Source: an uncultured Pelagibacteraceae bacterium
GTDB taxonomy: Bacteria; Pseudomonadota; Alphaproteobacteria; Pelagibacterales; Pelagibacteraceae
Reading direction: 5' to 3'
DNA length: 55,567 nt
Assembly: GCA_902609235.1 (NCBI GenBank)
Contig: CACLRF010000005.1
Coordinates: 1-55,567, forward strand
The position numbers and the translations under genes were made by a program. Positions 46,457 through 54,656 of the stretch are shown in pieces (the first letter of the stretch is position 1; every line of letters begins with the position of its first letter). Under the pieces are notes generated by a model that saw only the letters and a program-made list of their open reading frames with translations, had not been told where the DNA came from and made no database searches.

Positions 46457-47839
46457 TTATCTAAGACGTTTAATTAAAATTGTACGCTCAGATAAAAGCT
46501 CACATACTATTTTTTCATCTATTCCAAGAACGTCCCTAAATCTATTAACACGCCCACAAATATCATGTCTGTCTAATGAAGGAAACTTAAAGTTTCTTCT
46601 TTCAGCTCTAAACTTACTTGTAGATATCCTTTTTAACATTCTACCAATCATTCCGTTAAATTTCATAACTTTTAGAAGACATTTAAATAATATCAAGTTA
46701 GAGGATTTAGAAAAAATATTATCATCACTAGCAAGACTCTCCCATACTTTAATAATCTTTTCAGCCGCTAATTCACCATTATCGATATAAATCTTTTTTG
46801 ATACTTGTTCAGGAATTGGTGCGTCTAAATTATTTTGATCACTAGATTTTATATCATCAAACAAACCATTCACTTTATTCAAAAGCTCTTCCTTCGACAT
46901 AACCCGATATCCTAGTCCATTAGGCAACTCATAGCCATGCTCCTGTTCAAAAGGAATATAGGTAACTAAAGGTTTTTGGGAAACTGTAGCTTCAAGAGCA
47001 GTAGTGCAACTATTGTGCATGATGGCAAAAGCATTATTTACCCACGCAGTGATAGATCCTTCTCGAAGAACATGAACATTAGGAATTCCCTCGAGATAAA
47101 CTTTCCAAGAATCTATATTCTCATTTTGGTGTGGTCGAAAAACTATATCATAGCCATTATTATGTTTACCAAGATGTTTTACGGCTTCGATGAAGGCAGC
47201 AGTCTTGCGATAATCTTCAGCCGCACGACCAAAATTATTTAAAAACATCTTTGGATCACGATCATAATACCCTGATTTTCTATTGCTTTTAATAATATCA
47301 TGAAAGGGTTTATTATAATTAGCATAACTCATGTTAGATGCAACTAACAGGAAGGGTTTTTTAGGTACTCCTTTAGGAACACCCCAGTAGTCTGAAAAAA
47401 CTGATTTCCAAAGATCTGCACGTGGTGAGCCTGTCTTATATATTTTTGCCGAGTGTTTTGAATAAAACTGTTTCAAGAATTGCACATCTTGAGGACCCCA
47501 TCCAAAAATCGCTGACGATTGTTTAACTGTCTGCTCTGAATACCTTCTACTTGCATGACCATCATAAGTATTCATAATTAAACCACCTTCTTCATCAATA
47601 CTTGTAATCAGAATTCCATTGTCAATCATAGCCTGATGCCTTGCAATCTTCGGATCACTTGGAGTAAGAGATTTGGTATGAAATATTCCTGGAGCAAGTA
47701 CCTTTTTTTTTATACCCTTTTCAATGCTTTCTAAATCAGAAACAATAACCTGATGCCCTCTAGCTGCTGCTAGTGTTGCTAAAAGTAGTTTACTATCTAA
47801 TTCACGAAATACATTTTCGACATGTTGGTAAATGTTCAT
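46457..47839 (-). CDS. Surface carbohydrate biosynthesis protein, putative GT-B transferase
   Basis: 460 residues resembling a family annotated only as surface carbohydrate biosynthesis protein. Motifs include DEEGG (82-86), RPHQNE (235-240) and HNSCTTALE (275-283). Their order recalls the D/E-D/E-G, HP and S/T motifs of bacterial sialyl- and Kdo-transferases, though the second reads HQ rather than HP. It sits directly after the CMP-sugar synthetase gene and before an ABC flippase, so a role transferring the CMP-nonulosonate is proposed. Elevated GC is shared with the ABC gene. Confidence 0.65.
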   Translation of the reverse strand: MNIYQHVENVFRELDSKLLLATLAAARGHQVIVSDLESIEKGIKKKVLAPGIFHTKSLTPSDPKIARHQAMIDNGILITSIDEEGGLIMNTYDGHASRRYSEQTVKQSSAIFGWGPQDVQFLKQFYSKHSAKIYKTGSPRADLWKSVFSDYWGVPKGVPKKPFLLVASNMSYANYNKPFHDIIKSNRKSGYYDRDPKMFLNNFGRAAEDYRKTAAFIEAVKHLGKHNNGYDIVFRPHQNENIDSWKVYLEGIPNVHVLREGSITAWVNNAFAIMHNSCTTALEATVSQKPLVTYIPFEQEHGYELPNGLGYRVMSKEELLNKVNGLFDDIKSSDQNNLDAPIPEQVSKKIYIDNGELAAEKIIKVWESLASDDNIFSKSSNLILFKCLLKVMKFNGMIGRMLKRISTSKFRAERRNFKFPSLDRHDICGRVNRFRDVLGIDEKIVCELLSERTILIKRLR

Positions 47840-47858
47840 ATTATAGATTCACCCTTTT

Positions 47859-48527
47859 TTATTTTTTTAATAAAAATTTTAACTTAATAAAATCTTCTTC
47901 ATTGTCTATATTGACCGTTTCTATTTTCTTATTTTGAATAAATCCATAATTTTTTCTTTTCATAAATTTTTTAAAATTTTCAAAATCTTTTCTTAAATAT
48001 AAAAACAAACATCCAGAAGGCCTATATTGATTAGTAATGTCCTGCCCTCTAGCAGTATAGCCATATAATGGTTGCCATTCATTTTGTTTAGAAAGAGAGC
48101 CTAATTTATAATATGTCTTCTCTAAATGAATTAAATTTTGAAAATTTTTATTTTTTTTAAGAATTTTTATCCCATCAGATATCATGTTTTTAGGCCTTAT
48201 TGGCGAAGTAGGTTGAAGTAACGCTATATATTTATATTTTTTATTATTTTCAATTTTTTTTAAAGCATGAACTACAGCAAAATACACATTGGCATTATCA
48301 CCAGAAAGCCTTTTAGGCCTTTTTAAACATTTAATTTTCTCTTTGGTAGAAAGCTGATTAATAATACTTGAGTCACTTGATACTAGAATATCTTCACTTT
48401 TTGAATATTTTTTTGCGTACTTGATGGTCCAATATATTAATGGTTTGCCGTTAATTTTTCTTATATTTTTATTTTTTATTCTTTTTGAGCCAGACCTTGC
48501 TGGTATAAATATTAATGTTTTACTCAT
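47859..48527 (-). CDS. neuA: CMP-nonulosonic acid synthetase (acylneuraminate cytidylyltransferase)
   Basis: Activates a sialic-acid-like nine-carbon sugar with CTP. 222 residues with IPARSGSKRIKNKNI (8-22), the CTP P-loop equivalent, then LQPTSPIRP (about 103-111). The size fits NeuA, LegF or PseF; the surrounding genes favour LegF. It lies 19 bases upstream of the putative transferase gene and 111 bases after the CBS-nucleotidyltransferase. Confidence 0.88.
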   Translation of the reverse strand: MSKTLIFIPARSGSKRIKNKNIRKINGKPLIYWTIKYAKKYSKSEDILVSSDSSIINQLSTKEKIKCLKRPKRLSGDNANVYFAVVHALKKIENNKKYKYIALLQPTSPIRPKNMISDGIKILKKNKNFQNLIHLEKTYYKLGSLSKQNEWQPLYGYTARGQDITNQYRPSGCLFLYLRKDFENFKKFMKRKNYGFIQNKKIETVNIDNEEDFIKLKFLLKK

Positions 48528-48638
48528 TTTTAAATCAAGTATCTATATTATATCTATTTATATTAAAAATTTAAAAAAAGGATTTAAAATATTTCCTTTT
48601 CTCCAATCCATTTATTTTTTCTATATTCAATTTATTAT

Positions 48639-49688
48639 TTAGTAATTTTTTATATGGTTATTATAATTTTTCCAGCTACCAAGATCTTGCCAATTATCAT
48701 GATTTATTTGGAATATACCAATTTTCTTTTTTTTCTTTTTAAGTCTTAAAATTAAATCATCCATATCTAATTTTTGATTTTTTTTCAAAAATTTTAATTC
48801 TTTTTTATTTATTAAGTACAAACCTGTATTAAGCAAAAAATTATAATTTGGTTTTTCTTTAAAGCCCTCAAATTTTTTTTTATCATTAAGCAAACAAACT
48901 CCATAAGGAAAATTAATTGATTTTCTTGATGCAACAATTGTAAAGTCATTTTTATTTTTAGTGTGAAAATTTAAAATATCATTATAATTTTGACTAATCA
49001 CTACATCACAATTAGATATAAAAAATAAATCTTCATCTGAATTTTTTAAGTACGCTAAAGAACCTGCGGTTCCCAACTTTTTATCTTCTTTAATTAATTT
49101 ATAATTGATGTTTGATTTGTATTTTTTAAAGTGATTATTGATTACTTGATGCTTATAATTTGTTGTGATGTAAAAGTTATTAATTTTAAAATTTAAAAAT
49201 TTAGATACTATCAAATCAATAACTGTATCTTCTCCCATTGGTAAAAGAGGCTTTGGAAAAATTTTAGTATAAGGCTGCATTCTTATACCTTTTCCTCCAG
49301 CCATTATAACTACACCTAATTTTTTTGAATATTCTTTAATTTTATAATTTAAATCATCAAAATCTAAAACATCTTCTAAATGAAAAATTTTAACTAATCT
49401 TTTTTTTTTATTAACAATAGGAATTAAATGAATTTTTTTTTTTAAAAAAATTTTTCTCAATTTTTTTTTATCGATTTCATTGTCATACATGTAAATTGGT
49501 TTTTTATTGTAAATATTTTTTATCGAACTTTCTAAATCAAATCCTCTTATGACTGATCTTCTAATGTCCCCATCACTTAAAGTGCCAATTAATTTATTTT
49601 TATTATTTATTACAATTATTGTTTTAGACGCAAATTTATTTAAAATTTTCATTGCTTGTCTAATATTTGAATTTTCTAAAATTTGCAT
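48639..49688 (-). CDS. CBS-domain sugar-1-phosphate nucleotidyltransferase, PtmE-like
   Basis: 349 residues: two CBS domains (about 1-115, with GTLSDGDIRR at 35-44), then a nucleotidyltransferase with GGKGIRMQP (131-139) and PKPLLP (145-150). The same fusion occurs in Campylobacter PtmE, the GlcN-1-P guanylyltransferase starting the GDP-linked legionaminic acid pathway. The context (neuA, neuB, neuC, legC) supports that function. It would use the GlcN-1-P made by glmM. The nucleotide, GTP or other, is not visible in sequence. Confidence 0.83.
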   Translation of the reverse strand: MQILENSNIRQAMKILNKFASKTIIVINNKNKLIGTLSDGDIRRSVIRGFDLESSIKNIYNKKPIYMYDNEIDKKKLRKIFLKKKIHLIPIVNKKKRLVKIFHLEDVLDFDDLNYKIKEYSKKLGVVIMAGGKGIRMQPYTKIFPKPLLPMGEDTVIDLIVSKFLNFKINNFYITTNYKHQVINNHFKKYKSNINYKLIKEDKKLGTAGSLAYLKNSDEDLFFISNCDVVISQNYNDILNFHTKNKNDFTIVASRKSINFPYGVCLLNDKKKFEGFKEKPNYNFLLNTGLYLINKKELKFLKKNQKLDMDDLILRLKKKKKKIGIFQINHDNWQDLGSWKNYNNHIKNY

Positions 49689-49730
49689 ATTTTAATTGTA
49701 ATAATTATATTAAGGCTATATTAAGTCCGG

Positions 49731-50726
49731 ATGAAAGTATCAGTATTTGGATCAGGATCAATAGGTTTAAGACATTTAACAAACTTAATTAAACTTAGAA
49801 AAAAATTAAAAATTAGTTCAATTTTTAGTTATGATACAAAAGATAAAAAAAAATTTTTAGGTAAAAGTAAAAAGTTTACATTTACCCAAAATCTAAGAGT
49901 TGCTGCTGAAAATTGTGATGTAGCTTTTATTTGTGTACCGACTCATCTTCATAATCAAACTATTAATAAAATATTAAAATATACAAAGTGTCATTTTTAT
50001 ATTGAAAAACCATTATCAAGTGAAATTAAAGACTGCCTAAAAACTTTGAATAAAATTAAAAAGATAAAAAAAAAAGTTGGTGTTGGCTATATGCTTGTTA
50101 ATCACCCAGTAATTCTTGAAATACGATCTTTAATAAAAAAAAAAGCAATAGGAAAAATTATTTTTGCGAGAGCTGAGTGTGGGTTTTATTTACCAAATTG
50201 GCATCCTTGGGAAGATTACAGAAAATTTTATATGGCTCATAAAAATCAAGGAGGAGGAGTTTTATTAGACACTAGTCATGAAATAAATTACCTTCAAAGA
50301 TTATTTGGAAAAGTAAAAAGTATTCAAGGTATTGTTGGTAAATTTTCTAACCTTGAAATTACAAGCGATGATTTGGCTTTGTCAATTTTAAAATTTAAAA
50401 ATAATATAGTTAGTCATGTTCATTTAGATTTATTACAATTTGAAAAATCTAGATCATTTAAAATCATTGGCACTAAGGGTGTTGTTGAAGGTTCTTTAGT
50501 TACTAATAAAATTAAAATATTTTATAACCATAAAAAAAAAGCAGTTGAAAAAAAATTAAATTACAATTTTAATAATATATACTTTACTCAATTAAGACAA
50601 TTTTGGTCGTTAATTAAAAATAAAAAAAGTAATTTATGTACAGGTGACGAAGCCTACCACACTATGCAAATTATTGAGGGAATAAGAAAATCTAATAAGT
50701 TTGGAAAAAAAATTTCTCTTAAATAA
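49731..50726 (+). CDS. Gfo/Idh/MocA family oxidoreductase
   Basis: An NAD(P)-dependent sugar oxidoreductase, 331 residues. The Rossmann GSGSIG is at 7-12, the family EKP motif at 92-94, and GGGVLLDTSHEINYL about residue 177 with the catalytic His. It is divergent from the PtmE-like gene (42-base gap) and the only plus-strand gene within the nonulosonate run. Oxidoreductases of this kind occur beside ptmE/neuB/neuC in flagellar-glycan loci (PtmF position, from memory). The substrate is unknown. Confidence 0.85.
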   Translation: MKVSVFGSGSIGLRHLTNLIKLRKKLKISSIFSYDTKDKKKFLGKSKKFTFTQNLRVAAENCDVAFICVPTHLHNQTINKILKYTKCHFYIEKPLSSEIKDCLKTLNKIKKIKKKVGVGYMLVNHPVILEIRSLIKKKAIGKIIFARAECGFYLPNWHPWEDYRKFYMAHKNQGGGVLLDTSHEINYLQRLFGKVKSIQGIVGKFSNLEITSDDLALSILKFKNNIVSHVHLDLLQFEKSRSFKIIGTKGVVEGSLVTNKIKIFYNHKKKAVEKKLNYNFNNIYFTQLRQFWSLIKNKKSNLCTGDEAYHTMQIIEGIRKSNKFGKKISLK

Positions 50727-50729
50727 ATT

Positions 50730-51878
50730 TTAATTTAAATCTTTAAAATCTTTTTTTAAATCACATTTAAAAGAAATAATTTTTTTTGCTATTTTTTTTG
50801 GAGTATCCTTTTTATAAAAAGGACTTCCAATTTTAGATAATTTTTTATTATCAAAAGTAAGTGCTTTACCAATACATTTTATTATATCTTTTTTTTTATA
50901 ATTCGAATTAATTACATTTTGAGAAATAATTCTACCTCTTTGTCTATTTCCAATGTTTACTGTGGGTATGCCAAGACTAGGTGTTTCAAGCACACCGCTA
51001 GAAGAGTTTCCAATTACAACACTAGAAATCTTCATTAAGGAAATATAATTCAAATGACCTAGAGATGAATAAAAAAAAGTATCTTTATTTTTACTTACAA
51101 AATTTAGAATTTTATTTTTAATTATTTTGTTTTCATGATCAAAATTTGATGAAGTAAAAATTTTAATAACATTTTTGAACTTATCTAAAGCAGATATTAA
51201 ATTTGAAACTTGATAGTTTGATTTATTTTTTTCTAGCGTAGTTGGATGATAAGTAATGAGAAATATTTCTTTATCTAGATTTATTTTAAGCTCATGTTCT
51301 AAATCAGACTTAGATTTAAATTTTGTATTTTTAATGGAATGAGCTCCTAATCCACCATAATTAAAAATTGTTTTCGGATTTTCACCAAGCTGTATCAATC
51401 GTTTTTTATACACTTTATGAATAGGAAAATGTAAATGTGATAATTTTGTAATTGAATGTCTTATTGAATCATCAATTGCACCAATGGTAACCTCTCCTCC
51501 ATGAATATGAACTATTGGTATTCTATAAGACATTGAAGCAATAGCACAACCTAATAACTCATATCTATCTCCTAAAATTACTACTTTTTCGGGCTTTATT
51601 TTTTCCAGTGTGCTTGAAGTAGAAGTTATAGTTTGAGAGATATATTTTGAAATATCATTTTCATAAAAATTTTTTTTTAGAACTTTTTTTTTTATTATAT
51701 TTTTTTTTAGCCCATCTTTTTCAATTTCTTTGATAGTGTTGCCAAATTCTTTGCTCAAATGAGACCCTGTAACAAAAATAAAAACTTTTATTTTTTTGTT
51801 ATTTTTCGTCTCAAGAATTACATTTCTTAATAATCCATAATCTGCTCTCGAACTTGAAATAAATAATATTCTTTTCAT
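50730..51878 (-). CDS. neuC: Hydrolysing NDP-N-acylglucosamine 2-epimerase (NeuC/LegG-like)
   Basis: Releases the nucleotide while inverting C2, giving free ManNAc or its 4-amino-6-deoxy analogue. 382 residues with SSSRADYGLLRNV (8-20), GDRYELLG (103-110), HIHGGE (124-129), and NSSSGVLETPSLG (about 293-305). NeuC and LegG cannot be separated by eye; the context suggests LegG. It lies 3 bases after neuB and is convergent with the oxidoreductase (3-base gap). Confidence 0.9.
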   Translation of the reverse strand: MKRILFISSSRADYGLLRNVILETKNNKKIKVFIFVTGSHLSKEFGNTIKEIEKDGLKKNIIKKKVLKKNFYENDISKYISQTITSTSSTLEKIKPEKVVILGDRYELLGCAIASMSYRIPIVHIHGGEVTIGAIDDSIRHSITKLSHLHFPIHKVYKKRLIQLGENPKTIFNYGGLGAHSIKNTKFKSKSDLEHELKINLDKEIFLITYHPTTLEKNKSNYQVSNLISALDKFKNVIKIFTSSNFDHENKIIKNKILNFVSKNKDTFFYSSLGHLNYISLMKISSVVIGNSSSGVLETPSLGIPTVNIGNRQRGRIISQNVINSNYKKKDIIKCIGKALTFDNKKLSKIGSPFYKKDTPKKIAKKIISFKCDLKKDFKDLN

Positions 51879-51881
51879 AGC

Positions 51882-52883
51882 TTATTTAATCAACTGATCT
51901 TTTTTAAAATTTTTTGGACTTTTTTTTCCTAAAAATTTGTTTATTTTAAATGGCGAAATTCCACTGCCTGGTCTTTTGGTTGTAATATTTTTTTTAGTAA
52001 AAATTTCACCTTTTTTTATATCATTTTTAGCTACTAAAGATTTTCTAACCAGTAATTTTGTTTTTTGCTCACTTTTAGTAATAATTTTATCATTTAAACC
52101 TAACATCTTTTCAGTATCACGAATTAAACTTATCATTTTTCTTAATTCTCTAGGTTCAAGACTAGCTTTATGATCTGGACCATTTAATTTTTTTGATAAA
52201 GTAAAATGTTTTTCAACAACCTTACAACCTAAAGTGACAGCTATAGATGGTGTAATTACACTAGAAGAATGATCAGAATATCCTACCTCGCATCCTAATT
52301 TTTTTAATTTTTTTATGAAGTTAAGATTTAAATCTTTTAAATTTGCTGGATAATCAGAAGTACAGTGCAAAATAGTAATGTATTTTTTTTTTTTTCTTAG
52401 GGCTTTAATAGCTTGTTTGATTTCATCTAATGTTGCCATCCCAGTAGAAAGTAAAATTTTTTTTTTTAACTTTGAGATTTGGTTAAGAAATGGATAATTG
52501 GTTATTTCACCTGACGGAATTTTGATATAATCAAGTTTATATTTTTTTAACAAACTTAAACTCTTTTCCTCAAAAGCTGTACTTAAAAATTTAATTTTTT
52601 TTTTTTTTGAATATTTTAAAAGTTCTTTATGATCAATATCAGTTAACTGATATTTTTTTAACATTTGATACTGGGAAATATTATTTTTTAAGTTTCGTTT
52701 TTGATAACCAGCAGTTTTAGTATTTTTTAAAATCAGTTGATCTACATCAAACGTTTGGAATTTTATATAGTCTGCACCAGCTTTGGAAGCCACATCAATC
52801 AATTTTTTGGCTAAATTAATGTTGCCATTATGATTAACTCCAGCTTCTGCTATTACTATAGTTTTATTGTTTTTTATGCTCAA
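51882..52883 (-). CDS. neuB: Nonulosonic acid synthase (NeuB/LegI-like) with SAF domain
   Basis: Condenses phosphoenolpyruvate with a six-carbon N-acylmannosamine analogue. The NeuB barrel covers about residues 8-250 (EAGVNHNGNINLAKKLID, KFQTFDVD, IPSGEI, VGYSDHS, EKHFTL). A C-terminal SAF (antifreeze-like) domain is at about 272-333 and closes the active site in the dimer. The start is TTG (52883), overlapping the formyltransferase by 20 bases. Two long A runs on the coding strand (complement of 52383-52395 and 52595-52608) lie in the gene. Confidence 0.93.
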   Translation of the reverse strand: MSIKNNKTIVIAEAGVNHNGNINLAKKLIDVASKAGADYIKFQTFDVDQLILKNTKTAGYQKRNLKNNISQYQMLKKYQLTDIDHKELLKYSKKKKIKFLSTAFEEKSLSLLKKYKLDYIKIPSGEITNYPFLNQISKLKKKILLSTGMATLDEIKQAIKALRKKKKYITILHCTSDYPANLKDLNLNFIKKLKKLGCEVGYSDHSSSVITPSIAVTLGCKVVEKHFTLSKKLNGPDHKASLEPRELRKMISLIRDTEKMLGLNDKIITKSEQKTKLLVRKSLVAKNDIKKGEIFTKKNITTKRPGSGISPFKINKFLGKKSPKNFKKDQLIK

Positions 52884-53514
52884 ATTTTAGTCCTTTAAAA
52901 TTTAAATAAACACTTTCATAATTTTTATATGAAAAAGCTTTTATTTTCTTTAATACATTCTTCCTTGTGTCGTTTAACTTAATTTCCCTTGCAGTTTCAA
53001 ATTCTTTTTTTGTATAAGCCTTTTTTTTCCATTTTAAATTACCCTCAATTTTTAATTTTTTATTTTGAATATCATTGATAAAATCTTTAGCTTGTTTGAT
53101 AATATTCTCATGTGTTTTTCTTATTAATTTTTCTAAGTTAAATTTTTTGTATGAAAATTTAAATTTTTTAACATTTATAATTTTTCCACTATCAAATTTG
53201 TCGTTAATTATATGCACAGTGCTTCCATAAAAATTTACCTTATCAAGCATAGCAAAATTATAACATCCAAAACCTGGATATTCAGGTGGGCCAGGGTGAA
53301 AATTAAATGAGTTTATTTTTATTTTTTTTCTTACACTTTTATTAATATACATCGAATTAAGAAATGAAATTAAATAATCATAATTTTTTGAAATTTTAAT
53401 TTTTTTTTTTTTACTACTATCAATGTAATCAAAAGATATTTTTTTAAATTTTAAAAACTTAACAAATTGTTTTGAAACTTTATGATTATAATTTATTATT
53501 AACAACAGTTTCAT
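52864..53514 (-). CDS. Formyltransferase-family protein, predicted sugar N-formyltransferase
   Basis: 216 residues of the 10-formyl-THF formyltransferase fold. The catalytic triad of the family is visible: Asn71 and His73 in NFHPGPPEYPG (71-81) and Asp108 in KFDSGKII (106-113). It is shorter than Met-tRNA formyltransferase (about 310) and lacks its C-terminal domain, like sugar N-formyltransferases. It overlaps legC (29 bases) and neuB (20 bases), so it is tightly coupled to both. It is proposed to formylate the amine that LegC installs. A 13-base A run (53400-53412) lies in the gene. Confidence 0.78.
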   Translation of the reverse strand: MKLLLIINYNHKVSKQFVKFLKFKKISFDYIDSSKKKKIKISKNYDYLISFLNSMYINKSVRKKIKINSFNFHPGPPEYPGFGCYNFAMLDKVNFYGSTVHIINDKFDSGKIINVKKFKFSYKKFNLEKLIRKTHENIIKQAKDFINDIQNKKLKIEGNLKWKKKAYTKKEFETAREIKLNDTRKNVLKKIKAFSYKNYESVYLNFKGLKFEHKKQ

Positions 53515-54655
53515 GAATTTTTTTTATATGATTTGAAATTTTATCAACATCAGTATTGGAAATATTATCATCAGATGGTAAACAAAGAGAGTTAAAGTAT
53601 AATTTAGATGCATTATAAATATTATGCTTTTGAAATTTTTTTAAATGAAGTTGTAAATTTAAAGGGCGCCAAATTCTTCTAGTTTCAATTTTTTTTTTAG
53701 ACAAACTTAAACTTAAGTTATATGTTTGTTTAAAACTTAACTTTTTAAAGGATATTACATTCATCCAATAATTAATTTTAGATTTACTGTCATAAGGCAG
53801 TATCTTGATATTTTTTGAATTTTTAAAATTAAACAAATATCTCTTGTATATTCTCTCTCTTTGAGCAATCTTTTTTTCTAACCTTCTTAATTGAGATATT
53901 CCTAAAGCTGCACTTATACTATTCATTTTGTAATTATATCCACACTCATTATGAATATAATTAAATGTATCATTCTTAGCTTGATTTGCTAGATATTGCA
54001 CTCTTTGATAAAATTTTTTGTTATTTGTAACAATTGAACCTCCAGAACCAGTAGTAATTATTTTATTAGCGTTAAATGATAGGCATCCAATGTCGCCCAT
54101 ACTTCCACAATGCTTATATTTTTTTATTTTAATATATGAACCTAAAGCTTCAGCGGCGTCCTCTAAAATAAATATATTTCTTTTTTTACATATATTTTTT
54201 AACTCAGTGAAATCGCAAGCTCTCCCCCACATATGTGCAACAATTACAACTTTTATTACTTTTTTTGTTTTTTTATTTATTGTTTTGTTGTTTTTAAATT
54301 TTGTCTCGTTTTTGATAAAATTAATTACATCTCTAATTTTTAGATTATGGTATTGATCTACATCAAAAATTATTGGTTTGGCCCCTAAGTAAAGTATTGG
54401 ATTAACCGTAGCAATAAATGTTAATGAAGGAACAATTACTTCAGTAGTATTATCTACTCCCAAAACTTTTAAACCCAAATGTATTGCTGAAGTTCCTGAA
54501 TTTAGAGCAATAGAGTATTTGGTATTACAAAATTTTGAAATTTTATCTTCAAATTCATTAACCGTTTTTGATGAAGTTGAAATCCACCCACTCTTTAATA
54601 CAGAGTTAATCGAGCGAATATCACTTTTGTCAATATGTGGAACTGATAGTTTCAT
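53486..54655 (-). CDS. LegC-like nucleotide-sugar aminotransferase
   Basis: A DegT/DnrJ/EryC1 PLP enzyme, 389 residues, that aminates a 4-keto-6-deoxy sugar at C4. NSGTSAIHLGL is at 52-62, LEDAAEALGS with Asp166 at 164-173, and the Schiff-base Lys198 in SFNANKIITTGSGG (193-206). The HNECGYNYKMNSISAALG stretch matches the LegC subgroup as I remember it. It is the gene after the LegB-like dehydratase (1-base gap), in pathway order. Confidence 0.88.
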   Translation of the reverse strand: MKLSVPHIDKSDIRSINSVLKSGWISTSSKTVNEFEDKISKFCNTKYSIALNSGTSAIHLGLKVLGVDNTTEVIVPSLTFIATVNPILYLGAKPIIFDVDQYHNLKIRDVINFIKNETKFKNNKTINKKTKKVIKVVIVAHMWGRACDFTELKNICKKRNIFILEDAAEALGSYIKIKKYKHCGSMGDIGCLSFNANKIITTGSGGSIVTNNKKFYQRVQYLANQAKNDTFNYIHNECGYNYKMNSISAALGISQLRRLEKKIAQRERIYKRYLFNFKNSKNIKILPYDSKSKINYWMNVISFKKLSFKQTYNLSLSLSKKKIETRRIWRPLNLQLHLKKFQKHNIYNASKLYFNSLCLPSDDNISNTDVDKISNHIKKIHETVVNNKL

Positions 54656-54656
54656 A

